Assembly (NCBI GenBank): GCA_030644725.1
Contig: CP130629.1
Location: 2,024,795-2,088,794, forward strand
From: Candidatus Electrothrix communis
GTDB lineage: Bacteria > Desulfobacterota > Desulfobulbia > Desulfobulbales > Desulfobulbaceae
Direction: 5' to 3'
DNA: 64,000 nucleotides
The position numbers and the translations under genes are program-made. The stretch's first letter is position 1, and each line of letters starts with the position of its first letter. The notes beneath the pieces are model-generated. The model saw nothing but the letters and a program-made list of their open reading frames with translations, was not told the DNA's origin and made no database searches. This document shows, in pieces, positions 19,073-28,942 of the stretch.

Positions 19073-20239
19073 CTAAACCAACTGCCTCTGTGCGACTTCC
19101 TTGCCAGCAATCTCCCGAGCCTTGCCATCTGCTGCTAAAATAGCATCCAGATCCAAGTCATCACCAGGGTCAAAACAATCCAAGGTCGAGGCGACAATTG
19201 CGGTGATATCCGTAAAACCGATCTGCTCGTCCAAAAAGGCGGCAACTGCAACCTCATTGGCAGCATTGAGCACTGCCGGTTTCACCCCCCCCTCTTCCAT
19301 TACTCTGAAGGCGAGCCCAAGAGCCGGAAAGCGATCATAATCCGGTTTTTCAAAACAGAGATGACCACACTCGGAAAGACTGAGCCGAGAAAGATTGAGA
19401 GGAATTCGTTCCGGGTAGGACAGGGCATAGGCAATGGGAATACGCATATCCGGAATCCCCAACTGAGCCATCACAGAGCCGTCAATATACTCCACCAGTG
19501 AATGGACAATGGATTCTGGATGGACAACCACCCGAATCTTCTCCACCGGCACATCAAAAAGCCAACAAGCCTCGATAACCTCCAGACCCTTATTCATCAT
19601 GGTTGCCGAATCAATGGAGATCTTGCGCCCCATATCCCAGTTGGGATGGGCCAGGGCCTGATCCGGGGTGACCCGGCGTAATCCCTCTTTCTCCAAGGTA
19701 CGAAAGGGGCCGCCCGAAGCCGTCAGGATAATCATACCCACATCATCGCGGCGTCCGGCCTCTAGGGCCTGAAAAATAGCCGAATGCTCGGAATCTATAG
19801 GAAGGAGAGCAACCTTATGTTTTTGAGCTGACTCCATGACCAGTCGCCCAGCCATGACCAAGGTCTCCTTGTTAGCAAGCCCGATATCCTTGCCCTCCGC
19901 GATTGCCGCCAAGGTGGGCAAAAGCCCCACCGCACCCACCACCGCTGACACGACCATCTCCGCTGCCGGAACAGTGGCTACCTTCTGATTTCCCTCATCT
20001 CCCCAGAAGATCCTTTTCCGGTACTCCTCCGGTAACATGGCAATGAGCTGCGAGGCCAAGGCCTGATCAGCAACCGAGATGCAGGCAGGCTGAAACTCCT
20101 CAATCTGGGCAGCAAGCTCTGTAATATTCCTCCCTGCAGAGAGTCCGACAACTCGAAAACGATCAGGGAAAGAACGCACCACATTGAGGACATTTTTACC
20201 AATGGAACCGGTGGAACCAAGCAGGGAAATGGATTTCAT
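19073..20239 (-). CDS. dxr: 1-deoxy-D-xylulose 5-phosphate reductoisomerase
   Basis: The 388-residue enzyme makes 2-C-methyl-D-erythritol 4-phosphate, the committed step of the MEP isoprenoid pathway. It shows the NADPH-binding start [12 protein letters not shown], the [11 protein letters not shown] segment and [13 protein letters not shown] with the metal-binding acidic residues. Its start overlaps the cdsA stop by 4 nt (ATGA). The frr-uppS-cdsA-dxr order is a common bacterial arrangement that links isoprenoid and envelope lipid synthesis. Confidence 0.97.
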   Translation of the reverse strand: MKSISLLGSTGSIGKNVLNVVRSFPDRFRVVGLSAGRNITELAAQIEEFQPACISVADQALASQLIAMLPEEYRKRIFWGDEGNQKVATVPAAEMVVSAVVGAVGLLPTLAAIAEGKDIGLANKETLVMAGRLVMESAQKHKVALLPIDSEHSAIFQALEAGRRDDVGMIILTASGGPFRTLEKEGLRRVTPDQALAHPNWDMGRKISIDSATMMNKGLEVIEACWLFDVPVEKIRVVVHPESIVHSLVEYIDGSVMAQLGIPDMRIPIAYALSYPERIPLNLSRLSLSECGHLCFEKPDYDRFPALGLAFRVMEEGGVKPAVLNAANEVAVAAFLDEQIGFTDITAIVASTLDCFDPGDDLDLDAILAADGKAREIAGKEVAQRQLV

Positions 20240-21036
20240 TGGAGAACTCCAGAGTAAAGCAGTAGATAGAGCAGAGGCGCGGTCAAGAGCAGGCTGTCGA
20301 TCCGATCCAGTAACCCGCCATGCCCACCCAGCAGGGTGCCGGAATCCTTGATCCCGGTACCACGCTTAATAATGGACTCAGCCAGGTCCCCGGCAATACC
20401 CACAAGGGCAAGTAAGGCTGCGGCTAGGGCCAGACGAAAACTACCGATCTCCGGGAGAAGAAAAGCTCCTAAGAACACAACAGCAAAAACAGCGGTCAGG
20501 ATTCCGCCGATTGCTCCGTTGATGGTCTTGCCCGGACTGATACTCGGGCAGAGCTTTTGCTTCCCAAAGGCTCGACCACTATAATAGGCACCGGTGTCGG
20601 ACCCTGCCGTCACAGCGGTCAACAATAACAGCCAGGAACTCCCGTCTGGAAGAAAACGAAGCAGGACAAGAAAGGCAGAACAAAGGCCAATATAAAAAAC
20701 AGCAAAGCCAGCCTGCATGAGAAAGGCCAGGGCATGGACAAAACGGGTATAAAAAAAGATGGTCAACATGACCAAGCCCAGTAAAGCAAGATAACTGCCG
20801 ACCAGCACCTCAGAAGGGCTACCATCAGCAGAGGCCAGCACCGGGACCAAACAGGTCAGCAGGGACAGGATGAGAATGTCTGTTCCGGGCGTTTTGTCGA
20901 TCATACGAAAAAACTCATACAGAGCAAGAGCGGTGCCGATGGTGAGAACACACCAAAACATAAAAGGAGGGGCCAGAAACAGCAGCAATACCCACAGTAC
21001 AACCATGAATATCCCAGGGATCAAACGTTGTTTCAT
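20236..21036 (-). CDS. cdsA: Phosphatidate cytidylyltransferase
   Basis: The 266-residue integral membrane protein has several predicted helices and the CDS signature near its C-terminus ([20 protein letters not shown]). It makes CDP-diacylglycerol from phosphatidic acid and CTP for phospholipid synthesis. It lies in the uppS-cdsA-dxr operon, overlapping dxr and 37 bp after uppS. Confidence 0.95.
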   Translation of the reverse strand: MKQRLIPGIFMVVLWVLLLFLAPPFMFWCVLTIGTALALYEFFRMIDKTPGTDILILSLLTCLVPVLASADGSPSEVLVGSYLALLGLVMLTIFFYTRFVHALAFLMQAGFAVFYIGLCSAFLVLLRFLPDGSSWLLLLTAVTAGSDTGAYYSGRAFGKQKLCPSISPGKTINGAIGGILTAVFAVVFLGAFLLPEIGSFRLALAAALLALVGIAGDLAESIIKRGTGIKDSGTLLGGHGGLLDRIDSLLLTAPLLYLLLYSGVLQ

Positions 21037-21073
21037 AACAATCTCTTTGAAAAAATTCTTTTAGGCCAAGAAA

Positions 21074-21829
21074 TCATGTAGCGACGCTGTCAGCCTGCGC
21101 CCCAGTTTTCCCGAAACGTCGCTGACGCCCCGCGTATTCCTCCAAGGCCTCAACAAACTGATCCCTGCGAAAATCCGGCCATTTAATATCTGTAAAATAC
21201 AACTCAGCATAGGAGAGCTGCCAGAGGAGAAAATTGGAAAGCCGCTGCTCACCGCTGGTCCTGATCAATAAATCCGGGTCAGGCTGACCTGTGGAATAGA
21301 GATGGTCACTGAACAGCTGATCATCAATATCCTCCGGCTTCAGCTCACCGGATGCACATTGCCGACTGATCTCCTGGACAGCCTCGATCATTTCTGTTCG
21401 AGAACCGTAGCTGAGGCAGAGATTTAAGCGCAGCTTGGAGCAATGCTCTGTCTCGGCAATGACCTTATCAAGCATCTTGCGCACATCATCAGGAAGGCGC
21501 TCTTTCTGACCGAAACATTGCAGGCGGATCCCGTTTTTCTTCATAGTATCCAGCTCAGACTTCAAATACGTCTTCAGCAAGGTCATGAGGCCCTTGACCT
21601 CCAGGCCGGGACGACGCCAATTCTCCGTGGAAAAAGCATACAGGGTCAGATGCCTGACCCCAATCTCACGAGCTGTTTCTACAGCCTCACGCACGGAATC
21701 CGCTCCAGCTTTATGGCCGAAGAGTCGGGGACGATGGCGCTGTTGGGCCCAGCGACCATTACCGTCCATGATAATAGCCACATGCTTGGGAAGCGGGGCT
21801 GGGTAACAAGTTTCATGCATAGTCTTCAA
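21074..21829 (-). CDS. uppS: Undecaprenyl (polyprenyl) diphosphate synthase
   Basis: The 251-residue protein is a cis-prenyltransferase. It has the catalytic MDGNGRWA segment near residue 21, FSTENWRRP, and the C-terminal RTSGEQRLSNFLLWQ and YAELYF motifs. It makes the C55 lipid carrier for peptidoglycan and O-antigen. It follows frr by five bases and precedes cdsA. Confidence 0.97.
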   Translation of the reverse strand: MKTMHETCYPAPLPKHVAIIMDGNGRWAQQRHRPRLFGHKAGADSVREAVETAREIGVRHLTLYAFSTENWRRPGLEVKGLMTLLKTYLKSELDTMKKNGIRLQCFGQKERLPDDVRKMLDKVIAETEHCSKLRLNLCLSYGSRTEMIEAVQEISRQCASGELKPEDIDDQLFSDHLYSTGQPDPDLLIRTSGEQRLSNFLLWQLSYAELYFTDIKWPDFRRDQFVEALEEYAGRQRRFGKTGAQADSVAT

Positions 21830-21834
21830 TGAGG

Positions 21835-22392
21835 CTAAACCTCCATAACCTCTTTTTCTTTGCCAGCGGCTATCTCGTCAATCCGGGCGATGAATTCATC
21901 CGTCACCTTCTGTACCTCTTCCTGATCTCGAAACATATCGTCTTCAGAAATTTCTTTGTCGTTCTTTTGTGCTTTAAAGGTATCGTTGGCATCACGCCGG
22001 TCATTACGCACCCCGACCTTGTACTCTTCAGCAATCTTCTTTACCTTTTTCACCAATTCCTTGCGCCGTTCTTCGGTCAACTGAGGAATATTGAGGCGGA
22101 TAACCTTACCGTCATTGGCCGGTGTCAGGCCAAGATCCGAAATCATGATGGCCTTTTCCAGAACAGCCAGCATTTGCGGGTCCCAAGGCTGAATCACAAT
22201 CATTCGGCTTTCAGGAACCGTGATCGTCCCTACCTGATCAACAGGCAGGTTGGAACCATAGGCATTCACTTTAATGCCGTCCAGCAGGGTTCGGGAGGCA
22301 CGACCGGTTCGGATCCTGGTCAACTCTCGTTTCATCGCCTCAACCCTTTCCTCCATACTCTCTCTTGCCAGCTCTACAACCTCGTTTGCCAT
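21835..22392 (-). CDS. frr: Ribosome recycling factor
   Basis: The 185-residue protein has the three-helix-bundle RRF pattern, including RTGRASRTLLDGIKV, the VPESRMIVIQPWD hinge and LNIPQLTEERRKELVKK. With EF-G it splits ribosomes after termination. It is the first gene of the frr-uppS-cdsA-dxr run. The genes that often precede frr (rpsB, tsf, pyrH) are replaced here by a toxin-antitoxin module and repeats. Confidence 0.98.
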   Translation of the reverse strand: MANEVVELARESMEERVEAMKRELTRIRTGRASRTLLDGIKVNAYGSNLPVDQVGTITVPESRMIVIQPWDPQMLAVLEKAIMISDLGLTPANDGKVIRLNIPQLTEERRKELVKKVKKIAEEYKVGVRNDRRDANDTFKAQKNDKEISEDDMFRDQEEVQKVTDEFIARIDEIAAGKEKEVMEV

Positions 22393-22624
22393 AACATCCT
22401 CCGGTGATATATCTTGTCCAATCTTTATAGGCTACAAACACTCCTGTTGTGCGACAACGTTGTGTGAGACCAGGAAGTATAATCAATTTTCATTATTTGC
22501 AAAGTTCATTTTTCCCTGTTGATGTAAAAGAAGGGTGAGAAGACAACGGTATCGTGAAAGTATACCGCAGAATAGGGAAAATAAAATGAAAAAGAGATGA
22601 GAAGCGGAGGCGGCCTGTAACCCT

Positions 22625-22719
22625 ATCGCCTGAAAGGCGTATATTGGTCAACTCGGGGTAACCGGCTTGCCCAGGGCGTTACCCTGAGCTGGTTATATAT
22701 AACCCCGTTAGGGTATGGG
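22625..22719. repeat. Dispersed palindromic repeat, copy A
   Basis: This stretch has the element CGCCTGAAAGGCG, then an ACTCGGGGTAACC-like part, then GCCCAGGGCGTTACCCTGAGC and AACCCCGTTAGGGT. The same modules recur at 23487-23533, 31351-31397, 39386-39433 and 39500-39530. It occupies most of the 22393-22784 gap, in which I see no gene. Confidence 0.75.
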
Positions 22720-22784
22720 ATGCGCATCGTACCCGGCTTGACAAAATCAATGGCGTTTGCCCCTATTGATTCCCTTACGATCTT

Positions 22785-23156
22785 TTAGAGCAAACGACAA
22801 TCATAAGCGGAAAATTTACTGTCCTCTGTCATGAGATAATACCCATTGGCAATGGATTGTGCGATCAGCATTCGATCAAAAGGATCTTTATGATGAAAAG
22901 GCATTTCTTTGAGTAGCAGAGCGTCCTGTCCCCGGAAGTCGAGCTGTTCAAAGCCGCTTTGCCGAACCATGTCAACCGGGTCGTAATCCACGTTCAGTTT
23001 GCCGATAGATGCCTTGATCATGATTTCGGCAAGAGTGATTGAACTCACGTAAACAATGTTTGTCAACGTTTCCAGTTCAGCCCGTTTACCGGCTTTTATT
23101 CTGGACGGATCGGCAAGTGCCCACAGGAAGATATGGGTGTCAATAATGATCTTCAT
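22785..23156 (-). CDS. PIN-domain toxin (VapC-like)
   Basis: The 123-residue protein has the PIN nuclease layout: IIIDTHIFLWAL at the N-terminus with the first catalytic Asp, SSITLAEI with the Glu, DPFDRMLIAQSI with further acidic residues, and LMTEDSKF near the end. VapC-type toxins cut RNA. The antitoxin gene lies directly upstream and overlaps it by 4 nt (ATGA). The pair lies between two copies of a dispersed repeat, which suggests acquisition as a module. Confidence 0.9.
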   Translation of the reverse strand: MKIIIDTHIFLWALADPSRIKAGKRAELETLTNIVYVSSITLAEIMIKASIGKLNVDYDPVDMVRQSGFEQLDFRGQDALLLKEMPFHHKDPFDRMLIAQSIANGYYLMTEDSKFSAYDCRLL

Positions 23157-23407
23157 TGCTTCTTTGTCTCGTCGGCCTCGCTCGGCCCATAAAACATTTC
23201 GTTCAGCACCTCATCTTCGTCCATAATATCGTCTGGCACGTCAATCTTGCCTGCAAGGAGACCTAGTTTTCGTTTTCCTTTTATTTTATAAGCAACTATC
23301 TCTACAAGGGGAAGATTGTTTTTGGCGATTATGACCTCTTCTCCATGACAGGCAATGTTCACTAATTTTGAGAGATTTGTTTTTGCTTCGGAAATATTGA
23401 CGATCAT
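23153..23407 (-). CDS. Phd/YefM-family antitoxin
   Basis: The 84-residue protein starts with the Phd/YefM DNA-binding pattern (MIVNISEAKTNLSKLVN, then GEEVIIAKNNLPLVEIV). Its acidic C-terminus would wrap the toxin. It neutralises the PIN toxin encoded immediately downstream and probably represses the shared promoter. Confidence 0.9.
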   Translation of the reverse strand: MIVNISEAKTNLSKLVNIACHGEEVIIAKNNLPLVEIVAYKIKGKRKLGLLAGKIDVPDDIMDEDEVLNEMFYGPSEADETKKQ

Positions 23408-23486
23408 GATGCCCTCCTGTGGTGAATGCGTTGATCAATTTAGTCTATTGTACCAAACAAGACCAAGTTGGTCAACCTTCAGGGAT

Positions 23487-23533
23487 GCCCAGGGTGTTAC
23501 CTTGGGCTGGTATACATTGCCCTTTCAGGGCAC
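23487..23533. repeat. Dispersed palindromic repeat, copy B
   Basis: GCCCAGGGTGTTACCTTGGGC is followed by TGGTATACATTGCCCTTTCAGGGCA. It has the same two-hairpin design as copies A, C and D and lies upstream of the toxin-antitoxin pair, on the opposite side from copy A. Confidence 0.75.
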
Positions 23534-23676
23534 TGAAGAAAACGAAAGCGGATCTCAGATAAAATATACGACGGGGGGAACAGCAGAGGAAGGAAAGAAG
23601 AGGAAGGCTTTATAATCGACGAACTGCCCCGCCCTATAAGGACGGAGCAGTTTCTTCGGCGCAGAGGAGGGAAAGA

Positions 23677-24012
23677 CTACTGATTCAGCAGCTCACGCAG
23701 CCGCTTGGAAGGACGGAAAGAGACCATCTTCCGCTTGGTGATCATCATGGACTCACCAGTACGGGGATTACGCCCACGCCGGGGAGATTTATCACGTACG
23801 GTCAAGGTACCGAACTGAACCAGCTTCAGCGACTCCCCGCCCACCAAGGTTTCTTTCATGGAGGCAAAGATAGTATCAACGAGCTCTGCGGAATTGCGCT
23901 GGGACAAGTCGAGTTCTTTGTTAATGGCAACAGCCAGCTCTTTCCGGGTAACATTGCCTTTTTTCCCGTTAACTTCGTCGCTACTTGTTTTTTTCTTCGT
24001 TTCTTTTTTCAT
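23677..24012 (-). CDS. ihfA: Integration host factor alpha-like (HU/IHF family) DNA-binding protein
   Basis: The 111-residue protein has a Lys-rich N-terminal extension of about 20 residues followed by a full HU/IHF domain: RKELAVAINKE, the core GESLKLVQFGTLTVRDKSPR, and the beta-arm RRGRNPRTGE. It begins directly after the pheT stop, which is the position of ihfA in many proteobacteria. It bends DNA as a dimer. The alpha-subunit assignment rests on this gene order. Confidence 0.85.
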   Translation of the reverse strand: MKKETKKKTSSDEVNGKKGNVTRKELAVAINKELDLSQRNSAELVDTIFASMKETLVGGESLKLVQFGTLTVRDKSPRRGRNPRTGESMMITKRKMVSFRPSKRLRELLNQ

Positions 24013-26478
24013 TTACTCTTTTCCTTCCCGATATCGGCCGCCGAAGCGGGACATCAGCGCATTTACTATTTTTTCGTGAAAGCCGTCAACTGTTGCATCA
24101 TCCAAGGTTTTTTTATCAGAACGATAGGTAACAGTCAAGGCGACGCTTTTCATACCCTCATCAATGGGCTTACCGCTGTAGACATCAAATATATCTGCAT
24201 ACACAACATGCTGTTTTTTATGCGCCCGTATCTCCTCCAACAGATCTCCGGCAGCCGCGCTTTCCGGTACCAGTAAGGCAATATCACGCTTTACTGACGG
24301 ATAACGAGACAAGGGAGTAAACGCCTTCTCAACCGTTGGCAATTCCAGTAGGCCGTCCAGTTCAAGCTCAACAAAAAAGACATCCTGCTTAATGGAAAAT
24401 GCCTGGGCTGCCTGTCTACTCAGCTTGCCTATCAGGCCCAGTTGATTCTCACCATCCATAATACGAAGAGAAAGGCCTGTATCCGCATAGGGACACCCTG
24501 GAGCAGCTGATGACGTATCGCCAGCCCCGTCAACAGCCTGAAAGATGATGTCCCCTGATTTCCCTTGGAAACGCAGGGTCTGCAAAAGACGCTGGACAGC
24601 CCCTTTCATATCATAGATATCAGCGTGCTCTTCGGAAAAATAGAGCGGAGAAGAGGCCGGATAACGGGCTCCGCTGACAACCGCGCAGAGCTGATAGCGC
24701 TCTCCTGGCTGTTGCTCGACAGAGCGGAAGGTAAACACCTTACCGATCTCAAAAAGACGAATATCAGCTTGTTGAAAATTGATATTACGCCGAATATTTT
24801 CCAAGATGCTGGGCAGAAGCATGGTACGCATCACCGACTGATCCTCTGTCAGAGGATTGAGCAGGCGCACGCATTGTCTTCGGGGATCCTCTGCACTGAT
24901 CCCCAGCATGTCATAATGTTTTTCCGCAACAAAGGAGTAGTTGATGGCCTCGTAAAAACCAGAGCCGACAAACACCGATGCGGCATCCTGCCGAAGCTGA
25001 CGCATGCCGTCCCGTTGCGGATAATCCATAGAGATGTTCGGGCGGGCCGTCGGGATCTCATCATACCCTACTAAGCGGGCCAGCTCTTCCACCAGATCAA
25101 TCTCGCGCTCAATGTCCACCCGAAAAGCGGGCACTGTCACGGTAAGGGTTGCGCTGTCTTCATCAGCTATTGTAAAATCAATACCGCGTAAGTAGGTGGC
25201 GATCTGCTGGCCAGTCAGAGTAATGCCGAGCAGGGAATTAATCCGCTCAACCCGCAGGTCAAGGTGCAGCAGCTCTTTTTTACCAGGATAGAGATCCACA
25301 CCGTCGGCAACCTGGGCATCAGCAAGCTCACAGATGAGCAGCGCAGCCCGCTCCATTGCCTCGGTCACGCCATCCGGATTTATTCCACGCTCAAAGCGGT
25401 AGGAGGCCTCGGTGGAAAGCTTTAGCGTACGGGCCGTACGACGCACAGAAACCGGCTCAAAACAGGCCGACTCCAGGAGAATCTCTGTTGTCTTCTCAGT
25501 CACCTCGGAATGCAACCCGCCCATGACGCCTGCTACAGCAATAGGTTTGTCGGCATCACAGATCATCAGCATATCCGACTCGATTTTCCGCTCGCTCTGA
25601 TCCAAGGTCGTAAAGGTCGCCTCATCCGTCCGAGGACAACGCACCTCAATGGTCTTGCCTGCAAGCTCCTGAAAATCAAAGGCATGAAGCGGCTGACCGT
25701 ATTCCAACATCACAAAATTGGTAATATCCACGATATTATTGATCGGACGCATCCCCACAGCCAGCAGCTGTCGTTGCAGCCACCAAGGAGAGGGTTTGAT
25801 CACAACATCGGTCAATTTGCGGGCAGCATAGCGAAGGCAGAGTTCCGGCTCGCTGATCTTGACGGTAAACGCAGAGGTGGAATCTCCCAGTTCAGGCAAG
25901 GACGATACTGGCGGGGTGACCTTTTGCTCAGTGAACCCGGCAACCTCACGGGCAATACCGAGCACAGCCGTACAATCCGGGCGATTGGGGGTGAGATCAA
26001 TCTCAATCATGGCGTCGGAGAGCTCCAGCACTTTGGCCAGAGACAGACCCGATGCCAGGGTGGAATCCAACTCAATGATCCCGGCGTGTTCTTCGCCTAT
26101 TCCCAGTTCTCGCCAGGAACAGAGCATGCCCATGGAAACTTCGCCCCGCACCTTAGCCTTTTTGATCTTCATTCCGCCAGGCAATTTAACGCCAGGACGA
26201 GCAATGGCTGTTATCAGGCCGGGCCGTACATTGGACGCGCCACAGACAATGGATACTTTCTCGTCGCCAATTTCCACCTCGCAGAGACTGAGTCGATCTG
26301 CGTTGGGGTGTTTTTGCACGGAAAGTACTTTTGCCGTTCGAATAGCATCAAGGCCGACATAGAGTTCCTCAACCGCATCTACTTCCAAACCAAGCATGGT
26401 TAGGCGTTCTGCCAGCTGATCAGGAGTCAGACCGTCAAGAGAAATATACTTACCAAGCCAGCTGAGGGTGAATTTCAT
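24013..26478 (-). CDS. pheT: Phenylalanyl-tRNA synthetase beta subunit
   Basis: The 821-residue protein has the full beta-subunit order: an N-terminal EMAP/tRNA-binding-like domain (PNADRLSLCEVEIGD, IVCGASNVRPG), the B3/B4 and B5 domains (PNRPDCTAVLGIAREVAG), a class-II core-like domain and the C-terminal anticodon-binding FDX-ACB domain (RYPSVKRDIALLVPE). It pairs with PheS, encoded just upstream. Confidence 0.97.
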   Translation of the reverse strand: MKFTLSWLGKYISLDGLTPDQLAERLTMLGLEVDAVEELYVGLDAIRTAKVLSVQKHPNADRLSLCEVEIGDEKVSIVCGASNVRPGLITAIARPGVKLPGGMKIKKAKVRGEVSMGMLCSWRELGIGEEHAGIIELDSTLASGLSLAKVLELSDAMIEIDLTPNRPDCTAVLGIAREVAGFTEQKVTPPVSSLPELGDSTSAFTVKISEPELCLRYAARKLTDVVIKPSPWWLQRQLLAVGMRPINNIVDITNFVMLEYGQPLHAFDFQELAGKTIEVRCPRTDEATFTTLDQSERKIESDMLMICDADKPIAVAGVMGGLHSEVTEKTTEILLESACFEPVSVRRTARTLKLSTEASYRFERGINPDGVTEAMERAALLICELADAQVADGVDLYPGKKELLHLDLRVERINSLLGITLTGQQIATYLRGIDFTIADEDSATLTVTVPAFRVDIEREIDLVEELARLVGYDEIPTARPNISMDYPQRDGMRQLRQDAASVFVGSGFYEAINYSFVAEKHYDMLGISAEDPRRQCVRLLNPLTEDQSVMRTMLLPSILENIRRNINFQQADIRLFEIGKVFTFRSVEQQPGERYQLCAVVSGARYPASSPLYFSEEHADIYDMKGAVQRLLQTLRFQGKSGDIIFQAVDGAGDTSSAAPGCPYADTGLSLRIMDGENQLGLIGKLSRQAAQAFSIKQDVFFVELELDGLLELPTVEKAFTPLSRYPSVKRDIALLVPESAAAGDLLEEIRAHKKQHVVYADIFDVYSGKPIDEGMKSVALTVTYRSDKKTLDDATVDGFHEKIVNALMSRFGGRYREGKE

Positions 26479-26589
26479 GGGAATATATGAGTTCGTACGT
26501 CGTTGTTTCGTCGGATTATAACGTTTTTTGTAACGGTTCGGAAGGTCAATACCGAGCGGTCTCGCTCGCTCGGTCGTAGGTTGGAAGGA

Positions 26590-27600
26590 CTAGAACTGAT
26601 GAAGAAAGCGAAGATCATTTTCGTAATAGAGGCGAATATCATCAATACCGTACTTCAGCATGGCGATGCGCTCTACCCCGAGACCGAAGGCAAACCCGGA
26701 AAATTCGTCTGGATCATAGCCGACCATTTTCATAACCTCAGGGTCAATCAAGCCCGCTCCAAGTATTTCCAGCCATCCGGTTCGTTTACAAACCCTGCAT
26801 CCTGCTCCCTGGCAGATAACACAGGCAATATCCACTTCCGCACTGGGCTCAGTAAAGGGGAAAAAGCTCGGACGAAAACGAAGGGGTAAGTCCCCTTTGA
26901 AAATACGACGGGTAAAGGTGGTGAGGACTCCTTTGAGATCCGCAAAGGAGACGTTACGGTCAACCAGAAATCCCTCTACCTGATGAAACATAGGTGTATG
27001 AGTGATATCGGAATCACAACGATACACCTTACCCGGAGCAATATAACGGAGAGGCGGCTCCTGATTTTCCATAATCCTGGCCTGCATAGGCGAGGTATGG
27101 GTCCGTAACAGCAGCGAGTCAGACACATAAAAAGTGTCATGCATATCCCGGGCCGGGTGATGCTTAGGGATATTGAGGGCCTCAAAATTGTAATAATCGG
27201 TTTCAACATCCGGCCCTTCAGCAACAGCAAAGCCCATCCCCTCAAAAACAGAGCAGATCTCTTCCATCACCTGGGTGACAGGATGGAGCTTACCACAAGG
27301 AAGAAAGCGGCCAGGCAGGCTAAGATCAACAGCCTCAGCCGCATGTGCCTGCTCTCCGGCTGCTATCTCTTCCTTTTTTTCAAGAAAGAGTGCTTCCACC
27401 TCTTTCTTCACCGTATTTGCAAGCTGACCAAGACGAGGCCGGTCTTCCTTGGGGGCTTGACTCAACTCCTTCATCACCGATGAAAGAAGGCCTTTCCGCC
27501 CAAGAAATGTAACCCGAAACTCCTCTAAGCTCTGCTGGCCGCTGATGGCAGACAAAGCCTTGACAGCTTCGGCTTTCAGGCCTTGCAGTCTGTTTTCCAT
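26590..27600 (-). CDS. pheS: Phenylalanyl-tRNA synthetase alpha subunit
   Basis: The 336-residue protein has the N-terminal coiled coil and the class-II catalytic core: motif 2 [17 protein letters not shown], a [17 protein letters not shown] zinc-like insert, and motif 3 [14 protein letters not shown]. The start at 27600 (MENRLQGLK) fits the family. An upstream in-frame codon at 27720 lies inside the rplT gene region and would add an unrelated N-terminus. Confidence 0.97.
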   Translation of the reverse strand: MENRLQGLKAEAVKALSAISGQQSLEEFRVTFLGRKGLLSSVMKELSQAPKEDRPRLGQLANTVKKEVEALFLEKKEEIAAGEQAHAAEAVDLSLPGRFLPCGKLHPVTQVMEEICSVFEGMGFAVAEGPDVETDYYNFEALNIPKHHPARDMHDTFYVSDSLLLRTHTSPMQARIMENQEPPLRYIAPGKVYRCDSDITHTPMFHQVEGFLVDRNVSFADLKGVLTTFTRRIFKGDLPLRFRPSFFPFTEPSAEVDIACVICQGAGCRVCKRTGWLEILGAGLIDPEVMKMVGYDPDEFSGFAFGLGVERIAMLKYGIDDIRLYYENDLRFLHQF

Positions 27601-27622
27601 TATGCGCTTCTTCTTTGAGATA

Positions 27623-27982
27623 TCAGGCTGTAGCTTCAAGGCCAGCAGCTTCGACAATCTTTGTAAATGCGCTCGGGTCAACAATAGCCAGATGGGACAG
27701 CACCTTACGGTCAAGCTCAATCCCTGTCTGCTGCAGAGCGTGAATCAGCTTGCTGTAGCTGGTGTTATTCAACTGAGCAGCAGCACCGATACGAGTGATC
27801 CACAAGCGACGGAAATTACGCTTATTGGTTCTTCTGTCCCGATAGGCGTAGCACAACGCGCGATCAACAGCTTCTGTCGCGGTGCGATACAGGCGACTCC
27901 GGCCACCCCGGAATCCCTTAGCTTGTTTCAAAACTTTATTTCTTCTGCGGCGGGCCTTAAACCCGCGTGTTACGCGTGGCAT
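27623..27982 (-). CDS. rplT: Large ribosomal subunit protein L20
   Basis: The 119-residue protein is very basic and matches L20 from its start ([20 protein letters not shown]) through [17 protein letters not shown] and INAA-like segments. It sits in the conserved infC-rpmI-rplT run. In several bacteria L20 represses this operon by binding its mRNA. Confidence 0.98.
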   Translation of the reverse strand: MPRVTRGFKARRRRNKVLKQAKGFRGGRSRLYRTATEAVDRALCYAYRDRRTNKRNFRRLWITRIGAAAQLNNTSYSKLIHALQQTGIELDRKVLSHLAIVDPSAFTKIVEAAGLEATA

Positions 27983-28074
27983 CCTTACACTCCAATTACA
28001 AAAATTACTGAAAAATCAAACTGTAAATCATCCGAAACCGATACTCTTCAAAGTACGGTCTTCCCTGCCTCAGC

Positions 28075-28272
28075 CTAGAGGTAGGGCAGCATACGTTTGA
28101 CGGCCTTGACATCGGCTGCATCAATTAATCCACTCTGGCGCAGATTACGTTTTCGCTTGGTTGATTTGCTTGTCAGAATGTGAGAGGTAAAAGCCTTACT
28201 TCTCCGAATCTTACCGGTACCGGTTGCTTTGAAACGCTTAGCCGCCCCCCGGTTCGTTTTCATCTTTGGCAT
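28075..28272 (-). CDS. rpmI: Large ribosomal subunit protein L35
   Basis: The 65-residue basic protein begins [20 protein letters not shown] and includes [20 protein letters not shown], both typical of L35. The start at 28272 fits the family length. An in-frame codon seven residues upstream is not needed. Confidence 0.98.
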   Translation of the reverse strand: MPKMKTNRGAAKRFKATGTGKIRRSKAFTSHILTSKSTKRKRNLRQSGLIDAADVKAVKRMLPYL

Positions 28273-28356
28273 GATACTTTCCTTGTTGTTCAAGAGCCTG
28301 AAAAAATCTCAGAAACTCGTTTAGTTTATTACTTTTTTCGATGATTCTGCGATTAA

Positions 28357-28902
28357 TCAGGCTTTCGGACCGACAAACATAACAAGCTGCCGTCCTTCCA
28401 TTTTTGGCTCCTGCAGAATAACACAGTCTTCACGCAGGTTATCGGCAATCTTACGAATCGCCACAAGGCCAACGGATTGAGCATAGATAATTTCCCGTCC
28501 GCGAAACTGCATCGTCACTTTGACCTTATTTTTCTTCTCAAGAAATCTCTTTATCTTCTTGATCTTAAAATTCAGGTCGTGCTCTTCAGTTTTGGGACGA
28601 AACTTAATCTCTTTTGTCTCAATAACCGTCTGTTTTTTCTTTGCTTCCTGTTGCTTCTTTTTTAACTCGTACCGGTATTTGTCGTAATTCATAATTCGAC
28701 AAACCGGAGGCTTGGCCTTATCTGAGACCTCAACCAAATCAAGCCCTACATCATCAGCAAGCTGTCGTGCTTTTGCTGTAGAAACAACACCGATCTGCTC
28801 GCCTTCAGCCCCGATCAATCGGACTTCTGGATAGCGAATCGCATCATTGATCTTTGACTTAATTTCCTGCTTCTGCGGAAGTTTTCTGCCTCTTCGTTTA
28901 AT
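28357..28902 (-). CDS. infC: Translation initiation factor IF-3, with an AUU start codon
   Basis: IF-3 homology (INDAIRYPEVRLIGAEGEQ, then RIMNYDKYRYE and the C-terminal domain) extends upstream of every canonical start in the frame. The first plausible initiation codon is ATT at 28902, eight bases after a strong AGGAGG, giving 181 residues. An AUU start is known for infC in E. coli, where IF-3 discriminates against it and so limits its own synthesis. The same autoregulation is likely here. An annotation from TTG 28818 would lose 28 N-terminal residues. Confidence 0.95.
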   Translation of the reverse strand: MKRRGRKLPQKQEIKSKINDAIRYPEVRLIGAEGEQIGVVSTAKARQLADDVGLDLVEVSDKAKPPVCRIMNYDKYRYELKKKQQEAKKKQTVIETKEIKFRPKTEEHDLNFKIKKIKRFLEKKNKVKVTMQFRGREIIYAQSVGLVAIRKIADNLREDCVILQEPKMEGRQLVMFVGPKA

Positions 28903-28942
28903 GTTCGGATCCTCCTGATTAATCCAATACCAATACAGCCTG

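Noticed and set aside
25510-26403. Plus-strand ORF of 297 codons
   Set aside because: It is antisense to pheT.
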